From contig JBILVQ010000114.1 of the NCBI GenBank assembly GCA_044370375.1, positions 1 to 9,833 of the forward strand: 9,833 nucleotides of DNA, written 5' to 3'. The notes beneath the pieces were generated by a model. The model ran no database searches. It worked only from the letters and a program-made list of their open reading frames with translations, and was not told where the DNA came from. A program made the position numbers and the translations under genes. Position 1 is the first letter of the stretch, and every line of letters begins with the position of its first letter. Positions 1 through 5,726 of the stretch are shown here, piece by piece. Origin of the DNA: JBILVQ01 sp044370375 (GTDB lineage Bacteria; Bacteroidota; Bacteroidia; UBA4408).

Positions 1-768
1 CCAAGTAGTACCATTGTCATCACTAATTCTCATTCCTCTTCTTGTTCCTGCGTAAATTCGATTACTGTTTGGCGAAGCAGCTAAACTATAAACATAAGAC
101 CAATCTCCATTAAAGGTATTGTTGTTATTACCATTGGCATTGGAAGGTGTTGGATCAGTTGAAGCCAATTGACTGAAAGAGCTTCCATCATCTGAAGCCC
201 AAATACCACCGCCAATGCAGGAAGAATTCCCTGTACCGGGGGTTCCACGCACCGCAAGAAGGTATTCACCCGTTCCAACGTAAATTCTTCCGGAAGGAGA
301 TTGCGCAATACTAACTACAGAAATGTTTTCCCATTGGTCGCTGACCAGTGTCCAATAGGCTCCTGCTGTTGTAGATTTCCATAATCCACCGGCCACACCA
401 CCTGCAAAAATGGTATTACCACTTGGATCGTGAACATAATCAATCAGGATGGCTCTTGTTCTTCCGCCAACATTATCGGGCCCCATCTCAATCCAGTTTA
501 ACCCTAAAACCGCGGCTCGGCTGCGTGAAGCGGCTTCAACTTCCATTTTTGCCTGAAGCATTGCTTCTTCAGGGATGGTGTTGGTTACCTGATTTCTACG
601 CAGCATAAAATAATACTTGGCTGCTTCTGCAATGGTTCTTTGCTTTGGAACCGATAAACCTTTACCTGATTCACGGGGAGTGTAAAGTTTTTGGTTGTTA
701 AAGAAAGTAAAGGCTGAGAATAGAACCACACCTGCGATTCCGAGAAGGCTGATTTGTTTGTTTTTCAT
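1..768 (-). CDS. Secreted Asp-box (BNR/sortilin-like) beta-propeller protein, N-terminal part
   Basis: The frame is open from an ATG at 768 to the left edge, giving 256 codons without a stop, so only the N-terminal part is present. Residues 1-23 (MKNKQISLLGIAG then a hydrophobic run) look like a signal peptide or membrane anchor. A low-complexity linker follows. From about residue 90 the protein has the repeating pattern of Asp-box propellers: NWIEMGPDNVGGRTRAI (91-107), GGLWKSTTAGAYW (127-139), GIWASDDGSSF (188-198) and a clear SDDNGTTW box at the very edge (249-256). Each hydrophobic 'IYVGTGE' or 'IYAGTRRG' strand precedes such a box. In Bacteroidota, proteins of this build are usually large, exported, and end in a type IX secretion sorting domain. 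That end is outside the window, so T9SS export is inference. Substrate or ligand cannot be told. It lies 58 nt downstream of lipA on the same strand. Confidence 0.8.
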   Translation of the reverse strand, partial: MKNKQISLLGIAGVVLFSAFTFFNNQKLYTPRESGKGLSVPKQRTIAEAAKYYFMLRRNQVTNTIPEEAMLQAKMEVEAASRSRAAVLGLNWIEMGPDNVGGRTRAILIDYVHDPSGNTIFAGGVAGGLWKSTTAGAYWTLVSDQWENISVVSIAQSPSGRIYVGTGEYLLAVRGTPGTGNSSCIGGGIWASDDGSSFSQLASTDPTPSNANGNNNNTFNGDWSYVYSLAASPNSNRIYAGTRRGMRISDDNGTTW

Positions 769-801
769 TGTGAAAACTGAAATCGTTAATTTTTTACGTT
801 C

Positions 802-809
802 CGAAGGTA
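802..809 (-). promoter_or_regulatory. Possible -7 element for the Asp-box protein gene
   Basis: On the minus strand TACCTTCG reads at 809-802, one base from the Bacteroidota -7 form TAnnTTTG. It sits about 33 nt upstream of the ATG at 768, a reasonable leader length. There is no TTG at the expected -33 distance, only a T/A-rich tract, so this is a weak candidate. The alternative is read-through from lipA. Confidence 0.25.
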
Positions 810-826
810 CGAATAAGTTTTTTTAT

Positions 827-1708
827 TTAAAAAAGGTGTTTTTCGGCATGATAAGAGGATCGAACCAACGGTCCGCTTTCAACAAACCTAAAACCTTTTT
901 TTAGTCCTTGTTCTTTAAAGAAGCTGAATTTATCCGGGTGTATAAACTCAACCACCGGCAAATGTTTGGGCGTTGGCTGCAAGTACTGACCCAGGGTTAA
1001 AATATCAACCCCAACATTTCGCAGGTCATCCATGCTTTGCAACACCTCATTTTCGGTTTCACCCAAACCCAACATCATGCCCGATTTTGTTTTTAAGTTA
1101 GCATCTTTTAGCCTTTTTAACACTTCCAAACTGCGGTGATATTTTGCTTGAATGCGCACTTTTTTTGTGAGTCTTTCAACCGTTTCAATGTTGTGTGAAA
1201 CTATTTCGGGCCTCACATTAATAATGTTCTGCAGATTATGCCATTCACCCTTGAAATCGGGAATAAGGGTCTCCAGCGTAGTTTCAGGACTTAAATCACG
1301 AATGGCAAGGATAGTGGCAGCCCATATTTCTGATCCTCCGTCTTTAAGTTCATCGCGGTCAACAGAGGTGATCACACAATGTTTTACCTTCATTAACTTC
1401 ACAGAATTCGCTACCCGATAGGGTTCTTCCATATCAACGGGTAATGGTCTGCCGGTAGCCACCGCACAAAATCCACAGGACCGTGTACAGATATTTCCAA
1501 GAATCATAAATGTGGCTGTTCCTGCCCCCCAGCATTCTCCCATATTGGGACAATTTCCGCTTTCGCAGATGGTATGTAATTTATGAGAGGAAACAATTTT
1601 CCTTACCTCGGCATATTCTTTACCTGTTGGTAATTTTACCCTTAACCAATCGGGCTTTCTGGCTTTCAAAACCATTCCCTCCACAACGGGGTTTTCGCTT
1701 AGTTCCAT
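827..1708 (-). CDS. lipA: Lipoyl synthase (radical SAM)
   Basis: LipA inserts two sulfur atoms into octanoyl chains on lipoyl-dependent proteins (E2 subunits, glycine cleavage H protein), producing lipoyl groups in the cytoplasm. The 293-residue protein has the full set of family marks. The auxiliary 4Fe-4S cluster cysteines are C48, C53 and C59 (CESGNCPNMGEC). The radical SAM motif CTRSCGFC supplies C74, C78 and C81. The C-terminal RSSYHA motif (283-288) provides the serine ligand of the auxiliary cluster. Length is normal for the family and nothing is missing. The ATG at 1708 is chosen because the protein then begins with the usual short N-terminal extension, and AGGAAAG lies just before it. 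The start overlaps the end of the upstream gene by 10 nt, so the two are probably co-transcribed and translationally coupled. No lipB or other lipoylation gene is in the window. Confidence 0.97.
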   Translation of the reverse strand: MELSENPVVEGMVLKARKPDWLRVKLPTGKEYAEVRKIVSSHKLHTICESGNCPNMGECWGAGTATFMILGNICTRSCGFCAVATGRPLPVDMEEPYRVANSVKLMKVKHCVITSVDRDELKDGGSEIWAATILAIRDLSPETTLETLIPDFKGEWHNLQNIINVRPEIVSHNIETVERLTKKVRIQAKYHRSLEVLKRLKDANLKTKSGMMLGLGETENEVLQSMDDLRNVGVDILTLGQYLQPTPKHLPVVEFIHPDKFSFFKEQGLKKGFRFVESGPLVRSSYHAEKHLF

Positions 1709-2469
1709 TTCTTTCCTATTGCAATGTTAACATAGAAGGTTGGAATCAAAATTTCATCTGTATTAAAGGCCATCATGGGAATACCTGATGGCACAAAGTC
1801 CAGAGCAATTCCGGTTTCAATTGATTTAATGCTGGTTTCGCCACGGGCATATTCAAAATTCAAACCGAATTTTCCGTAGGCACCAAAATAAGGAGTTGTT
1901 TTGCCTATACCTCTTAAAAATGGCGAGCGGCCCACAATGTTATCCTGAGTGTGCTTGTCTGGGTCATATCGTTCTGTTTGCGGCAAGGTAGTGTTTCGGT
2001 AATTTACCTCCAGAAACACAGGTTTTGCAAGAGCAATCACACCTCCTAAAAAACCAACAAAACGTACCTCCACAGCTCCTTGCAAAAATTTTCCAAACTT
2101 TTCTTTTTGCAAGCCATAGCCAATCCTTAACAATCCAACACTATTTAATTTTCCGAAAAAATAACTTCTTGATCCATCCACAAGTTGATTTTGACTTCTA
2201 ATTTCCTTAGGATGCCGAAGCGTAGCAAATTCAAAATCCATCACCCGTTTCAATGTCCCTGTTAGATGGTTGCCCTTCCTGAAATTAAAGCCCCAGCCTC
2301 TTGTGTGAATCAAAAGGCCAAAGGTCCTTTCCTTGGTAAGGAGTAGGGTAGGATCATCACCGGAAGGTGCGTCCTGAGCACTGACAGGAGAACTAAATAG
2401 CATTAACAGGGAAGCGAAGACCCTGCAAATGCTGATTAATTTTGATGGTTGATAAAAGTTATAGCGCAT
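1699..2469 (-). CDS. Unrecognised exported, probably outer-membrane beta-barrel, protein upstream of lipA
   Basis: I do not recognise a named family. The 256-residue product starts MRYNFYQPSKLISICR, followed by a hydrophobic run and SSPVSAQ (about 26-32), a good type I signal peptide. The rest is rich in alternating aromatic, glycine and charged residues, with stretches such as FGLLIHTRGWGFNFRKG, KPVFLEVNYR and FYVNIAIGKKW at the C-terminus, as in small outer-membrane barrels of Bacteroidota. An ATG 21 codons upstream (2532) would overlap the divergent OsmC gene and add a peptide lacking signal features. It would also start upstream of the predicted promoter. The ATG at 2469 is therefore preferred. 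The gene ends inside the first codons of lipA (10-nt overlap), so it is the first gene of that transcript. Nothing here shows a functional link to lipoate. Outer-membrane location is inference from composition and signal peptide. Confidence 0.75.
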   Translation of the reverse strand: MRYNFYQPSKLISICRVFASLLMLFSSPVSAQDAPSGDDPTLLLTKERTFGLLIHTRGWGFNFRKGNHLTGTLKRVMDFEFATLRHPKEIRSQNQLVDGSRSYFFGKLNSVGLLRIGYGLQKEKFGKFLQGAVEVRFVGFLGGVIALAKPVFLEVNYRNTTLPQTERYDPDKHTQDNIVGRSPFLRGIGKTTPYFGAYGKFGLNFEYARGETSIKSIETGIALDFVPSGIPMMAFNTDEILIPTFYVNIAIGKKWN

Positions 2470-2480
2470 TATTACCTTTG
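2449..2480 (+). promoter_or_regulatory. Bacteroidota-type promoter of the OsmC-family gene
   Basis: TTG at 2449-2451, a 21-nt spacer, then TACCTTTG at 2473-2480 match the phylum's -33/-7 form. Transcription would begin near 2485, about 40 nt before the ATG at 2525. The -33 half lies inside the first codons of the divergent exported-protein gene. Confidence 0.6.
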
Positions 2481-2494
2481 ACCCTTCAAAGATA
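2473..2494. repeat. Palindrome joining the two divergent -7 boxes
   Basis: CTTTGA (2476-2481) and TCAAAG (2486-2491) are perfect inverted arms around CCCT. TA at 2473-2474 and TA at 2493-2494 extend the symmetry, with one mismatch at 2475/2492. Each arm contains one of the two opposed -7 boxes. It could be an operator, or simply the consequence of two boxes facing each other. Confidence 0.6.
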
Positions 2495-2516
2495 ACTGAT
2501 AAACACCAAATTTCAA
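2487..2516 (-). promoter_or_regulatory. Bacteroidota-type promoter of the exported protein-lipA operon
   Basis: On the minus strand a TTG (2516-2514) is followed after 19 nt by TATCTTTG (2494-2487), an exact match to TTG-N19-TAnnTTTG. Transcription would begin near 2482, leaving a leader of only about 12 nt before the ATG at 2469. This supports that ATG over the one at 2532, which lies upstream of the promoter. The -7 box overlaps the region used by the opposite promoter. Confidence 0.65.
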
Positions 2517-2524
2517 TTTTTGTT

Positions 2525-2932
2525 ATGATCACCGCTGAAATTTTTTACAAAGGAAATCTTAGAACCTCTGCCCAGCATGTTGGTTCGGGAAATGTAATCA
2601 TTACGGATGCTCCATTAGACAACCAAGGAAAGGGTGAGGCTTTTTCTCCAACGGATTTATTGAGTACTTCACTGGCTTGTTGTATGCTCACGATTATGGG
2701 AATAGCCGCCAACACGCACCAAATTCATTTGGAAGATACAAGGGTTACCGTGACCAAAAAAATGGCATCGGATCCAAGAAGGGTTATTGAAATTGAAATT
2801 CACTTTTGGTTTCCCGCCATTGCGTATGCCGAAAAGGAAAAAAAGATTCTTGAAAACGCAGCTTTAACCTGTCCTGTAGCCAAAAGCTTGCATCCTGATA
2901 TTTATCAAAATGTAAACTTTCATTATCAATAA
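2525..2932 (+). CDS. OsmC/Ohr-family (YhfA-like) protein
   Basis: A 135-residue cytoplasmic protein with the OsmC fold signature. Family members reduce organic hydroperoxides through a reactive cysteine pair, although the YhfA-like branch has no settled substrate. Visible marks are GKGEAFSPTDLLSTSLACCMLT (36-56 in two parts: the glutamate-containing loop 36-46, then the helix carrying C53) and the late TCPVAKSLHP (115-124) with C116. C53, followed by two residues and a threonine, fits the peroxidatic position, and C116 fits the resolving one. Unusually, C52 sits right beside C53. The length agrees with the family. The ATG at 2525 follows an AT-rich leader without a Shine-Dalgarno, as is usual in this phylum. 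The gene stands alone, divergent from the lipA operon and convergent with the small lipoprotein gene. I prefer 'OsmC family' to a specific Ohr or OsmC name. Confidence 0.88.
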   Translation: MITAEIFYKGNLRTSAQHVGSGNVIITDAPLDNQGKGEAFSPTDLLSTSLACCMLTIMGIAANTHQIHLEDTRVTVTKKMASDPRRVIEIEIHFWFPAIAYAEKEKKILENAALTCPVAKSLHPDIYQNVNFHYQ

Positions 2933-2963
2933 GTTTATGTTGAAGATTGCCCAGAGGACAAAA

Positions 2964-2991
2964 CGGTTTTCTTTATGATCAAAGAAAATCG
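2964..2991. terminator. Stem-loop between convergent genes, possible bidirectional terminator
   Basis: CGGTTTTCTTT (2964-2974) pairs with AAAGAAAATCG (2981-2991) around the 6-nt loop ATGATC, giving an 11-bp stem with one G-U pair. It lies 32 nt past the OsmC stop and 78 nt past the end of the convergent lipoprotein gene. The stem is AT-rich. On the plus strand it is followed by purines, not a T run; on the minus strand only TTTT follows shortly after. Termination is therefore plausible but not shown. Confidence 0.4.
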
Positions 2992-3068
2992 GAAGAAGAA
3001 AGAATAGGATTAACAGTTGTGGCAGTATTTGCCAGACAAAAGATGAAACAGCGAAAGAACTTCTTTAT

Positions 3069-3212
3069 TTATACCCCTTTATGGATGGTTGGAGGAGTAT
3101 TTTGTTTACCGTATGCCGGACAACGCTCATGGGTTTTACAAGAAGAAAACAACACCGCAGCGGTTATGATCATTAAGACCATCAACACGGAAACCTTCGA
3201 TTTTAGAACCAC
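3069..3212 (-). CDS. Small lipoprotein of the 'CPAYG' type (47 residues)
   Basis: This short gene fills the apparent gap between the OsmC gene and ung. Read from a GTG at 3212, it begins with two lysines (residues 4 and 6), then a hydrophobic run (about 7-21), then LFSSC with the lipid-modified cysteine at residue 25. The mature peptide is only about 23 residues: CKTHERCPAYGK and a short Pro/Thr/Lys tail ending at TAA (3071-3069). Tiny lipoproteins with a Cys-Pro-Ala-Tyr motif soon after the lipobox are, from memory, common and uncharacterised in Bacteroidota. No ATG precedes the lysines, since a stop lies in frame 8 codons before the GTG. The first ATG (3182) would remove the positive n-region, so GTG or the nearby GTG/TTG codons are the likely start. 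A strong promoter match upstream supports expression. Function is unknown; it should be anchored in the inner or outer membrane. Confidence 0.72.
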   Translation of the reverse strand: MVLKSKVSVLMVLMIITAAVLFSSCKTHERCPAYGKQNTPPTIHKGV

Positions 3213-3245
3213 AATGAAATGCTTGAAATTAATTTAGACTTTTGA

Positions 3246-3276
3246 CAAAAATAATGGTATTCTCCAAATAATTCAA
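3246..3276 (-). promoter_or_regulatory. Promoter of the small lipoprotein gene
   Basis: On the minus strand TTG (3276-3274), a 20-nt spacer and TATTTTTG (3253-3246) give an exact TTG-N20-TAnnTTTG match. A start near 3240 leaves a leader of about 28 nt before the GTG at 3212. The site lies in the 91-bp gap in front of ung. I find no equally good promoter for ung in that gap on the plus strand. Confidence 0.6.
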
Positions 3277-3303
3277 AACTTTCCACCCTTATCCGCTTGT
3301 CCT

Positions 3304-3984
3304 ATGTTTCAACTGGTTGATTATCTTGGTGTTAAATGGAAGGAATCTTTGCAAAAAGAAATTTCTTCCCCCGAATTTCTCTTTTTAGAGGCATTTTTAC
3401 AGGAAGAATATCGCAAGCAAGCAATTTTTCCTCCCTTTCCAGATATTTTTAATGCCCTTAATCTTTGTCCCCCAGATCGGGTCAAAGTGGTAATTTTAGG
3501 TCAGGATCCCTACCATGGCGATGGCGAAGCCAATGGTTTGGCCTTTTCCGTGGCACGCGGAGTAAAAATTCCTCCTTCTTTAAGAAATATTTTTGCAGAA
3601 ATGCAACGTGATTTAAGCTTAACAAGTCCCGCCCACGGTGACTTAACCCATTGGGCGAAACAAGGTGTTCTTTTGCTCAATGCTACCCTTACCGTGCAAA
3701 AGGATTTGGCAGGTTCGCATCAAAACAAAGGTTGGGAACAATTTACAGACAGTGTAATTCGTTATTTAAACAATTCTTTTCCGCATCTTGTTTTTTTGCT
3801 TTGGGGAAATTTCGCCCGTTCTAAGGCAGCCTTTATTAACAAAGACAAGCATTTGGTGCTGGAGAGCGCACATCCCTCACCTTTATCAGCCCATCGGGGA
3901 TTTATTGGATGCGGGCATTTTTCCCAAACCAATACCTATCTACAAAAGAACCATTTAACCCCGATTGATTGGCAGCTTTCCTGA
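3304..3984 (+). CDS. ung: Uracil-DNA glycosylase, family 1
   Basis: Ung removes uracil from DNA, starting base-excision repair of deaminated cytosine or misincorporated dUMP. The 226-residue protein has all family-1 motifs. GQDPYH (66-71) holds the catalytic aspartate D68. F81 stacks on uracil in GLAFS. N126 in LLLNATLTV recognises uracil. HPSPLSAHRG (190-199) contains the catalytic H190 and the minor-groove intercalation loop. Length is standard and no residue is missing. The ATG at 3304 gives the normal N-terminus. It appears to be the first gene of a five-gene plus-strand run: its last 16 nt overlap the first possible start of the Omp85 gene. No clear plus-strand promoter is visible in 3213-3303, so its promoter may deviate from the consensus. 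Confidence 0.98.
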   Translation: MFQLVDYLGVKWKESLQKEISSPEFLFLEAFLQEEYRKQAIFPPFPDIFNALNLCPPDRVKVVILGQDPYHGDGEANGLAFSVARGVKIPPSLRNIFAEMQRDLSLTSPAHGDLTHWAKQGVLLLNATLTVQKDLAGSHQNKGWEQFTDSVIRYLNNSFPHLVFLLWGNFARSKAAFINKDKHLVLESAHPSPLSAHRGFIGCGHFSQTNTYLQKNHLTPIDWQLS

Positions 3985-5726
3985 AAAATATATTCTGTCT
4001 TTTATTGCTTTTCTGTGGTTTGAAAAACGCCATTGCGCAGGATAAAACTATCCAAATCAGGGGTTGTTTCGATCCTTCCGCTAGTAACCTAAAACTGCCG
4101 CTGAAGTTTCCTGTAAAAATAAACATTACCGATAGTTTGAGTTTGCAGAACGCACAAAGAAAAATTTTGAACACATTTTGGGAAGAAGGATACCTGGAAG
4201 CAAGTTTTGAAAGTCAACTTAAAGATTCTTTGTTTTTATGTTTCTTGCCCGGAAAGAAATTTGATGGAATTGATATTCAGCCAATAAACGATTCAACCCA
4301 ATTTTTCTTAAAAGCCTCAGGAGCAGGTTGGCCTTCTGGCAAACCCGCGAAAAAGAGTCTTAAAAAATATGCTCTTGCTGCCAACCAGTTTTTAACATGG
4401 GCAGAAAACAATGGTTATCCTTTTGCAGAATGTGGTTTCGACAGTCTGCAGGTAAAAGAAGGCAGGTGGCTGGGAAAATTTTATGCAAAGACGAATCAAC
4501 CGGTAAAAATTGATAGTATTATCATTAAGGGAAATGCGAAAATTTCAAGGTCTTTTTTCTACAATACCATCAGAATTAGACCCGGCCAAATTTACAATGA
4601 AGATAAGATTAAACGAACCGGCAAGGCCCTAAAGCAATTGGATTTTCTAAAGGAAAGAACTCCTTTTCAAGTTGTTTTTACAAAAAAATACTCAAAGCTT
4701 GTATATGTTTTAGACCCTGTTAAAGCTAATCAAATTGACGGTTACCTAGGGTTTTTACCAGACGAAGAAACAGGTAAATTATCGTTTTTGGGTCAGATTA
4801 AAATCAAATTGGTAAACACCTTGGGCAAAGGTGAATTACTGGATTTAGATTGGCGTGGATTGCCAAATCGCACCCGTGACTTAAAGGGAAGGTTTGCTTT
4901 CCCATTTGTTTTAAAATCCCCTTTCGGGGCTGAATATAACCTTCGTGTTTTTCAGCGTGATACCTTATTTACTGATGTAAATCAGGAGCTTGGTATCAAC
5001 TATTTTTTAGGAGGAACCAATACCGTGAAGGTTTTTTATAAAAATCGCAACAATTCCATCGTATCCGATAGAACCGTTACCGGAAATGATGTTATCGGAG
5101 GTTTAGGGTCGGTGCGCATTGATTCATACGGTTTGATGATGCGGCTGGATGGTACCGATAACCGGTTGACGCCTAAAAAAGGCGGTAGATTATTAGTCTC
5201 AGGTTCTTTTGGAAATAGAAAAGTAAAGAAAACAGTTGGCTTCGCTAATCAGACTAACGGTATTGATTCCACCAACCTGGAAACCATTCAAATTAATTTG
5301 GAATTGAACATGGAAAGGTATTTCAGGGTTTCTAACAGAAATGTTTTGCTCCTGGGCCTGCGAGCTGCATCGTTTTCAGGGAACAGAATTTTTTTTAATG
5401 AGGCCCTGCTGATGGGTGGGTTAAACTCTTTAAGAGGTTTTGATGAAGAAAGTATTTACGCCAGTACTTATGCAATGGGAAATGTAGAATGGCGGTTTTT
5501 ATTAGATAAAAGTTCGTTTCTGTTCGGTTTTGTGAATCAGGCTTTTTATGAATTGGCCTTGGTGGATAAATACATAAAAGATGAACCAACCGGTTTCGGA
5601 ATTGGGATAAATTTCGAAACCAAACCGGGTATTTTTTCACTCACCTACGCCCTTGGTAAACAATTAAACAATGCTGTTTCTTTCAGAGCCGCTAAGGTAC
5701 ATTTCGGAATTGTGAGCACTTTCTAA
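3969..5726 (+). CDS. Omp85-superfamily outer-membrane protein (BamA/TamA-like)
   Basis: This is a 585-residue barrel with N-terminal POTRA-like domains. An exported leader (KNIFCLLLLFCGLKNAIAQ, 6-24) is followed by perhaps three POTRA-type segments: about 45-100, 128-178 (ENNGYPFAECGFD) and 180-250, the last being the clearest (IIIKGNAKISRSFFYNTIR, then RPGQIY). A barrel runs from about 255 to the C-terminal phenylalanine. GGLNSLRGF (483-491) is the superfamily's conserved loop motif, with R489 in the VRGF/Y position. Omp85 proteins fold barrels or secrete passengers at the outer membrane. At this size it is shorter than BamA (five POTRAs) and nearer TamA- or accessory-type members. No ATG precedes the leader: the frame opens at TTG 3969 immediately after a stop, and CTG at 3981 (forming CTGA with the ung stop) is the other choice. 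Its stop overlaps the next ATG by 1 nt. Confidence 0.9.
   Translation: MAAFLKNIFCLLLLFCGLKNAIAQDKTIQIRGCFDPSASNLKLPLKFPVKINITDSLSLQNAQRKILNTFWEEGYLEASFESQLKDSLFLCFLPGKKFDGIDIQPINDSTQFFLKASGAGWPSGKPAKKSLKKYALAANQFLTWAENNGYPFAECGFDSLQVKEGRWLGKFYAKTNQPVKIDSIIIKGNAKISRSFFYNTIRIRPGQIYNEDKIKRTGKALKQLDFLKERTPFQVVFTKKYSKLVYVLDPVKANQIDGYLGFLPDEETGKLSFLGQIKIKLVNTLGKGELLDLDWRGLPNRTRDLKGRFAFPFVLKSPFGAEYNLRVFQRDTLFTDVNQELGINYFLGGTNTVKVFYKNRNNSIVSDRTVTGNDVIGGLGSVRIDSYGLMMRLDGTDNRLTPKKGGRLLVSGSFGNRKVKKTVGFANQTNGIDSTNLETIQINLELNMERYFRVSNRNVLLLGLRAASFSGNRIFFNEALLMGGLNSLRGFDEESIYASTYAMGNVEWRFLLDKSSFLFGFVNQAFYELALVDKYIKDEPTGFGIGINFETKPGIFSLTYALGKQLNNAVSFRAAKVHFGIVSTF

Noticed and set aside
796..826. Hairpin CGTTCCGAAGGTACG followed by a T-rich run, terminator-like on the plus strand
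   Set aside because: No plus-strand gene ends there, the stem has a mismatch and is short, and on the minus strand no T run follows.
2470..2532. Longer N-terminus (ATG at 2532) for the exported protein upstream of lipA
   Set aside because: It would overlap the divergent gene, start upstream of the predicted promoter and bury the signal peptide.
2947..3237. Plus-strand open frame of 96 codons between the OsmC gene and ung
   Set aside because: It needs a TTG start, has no recognisable domain or signal, and is antisense to the small lipoprotein gene, which has a lipobox and a promoter.
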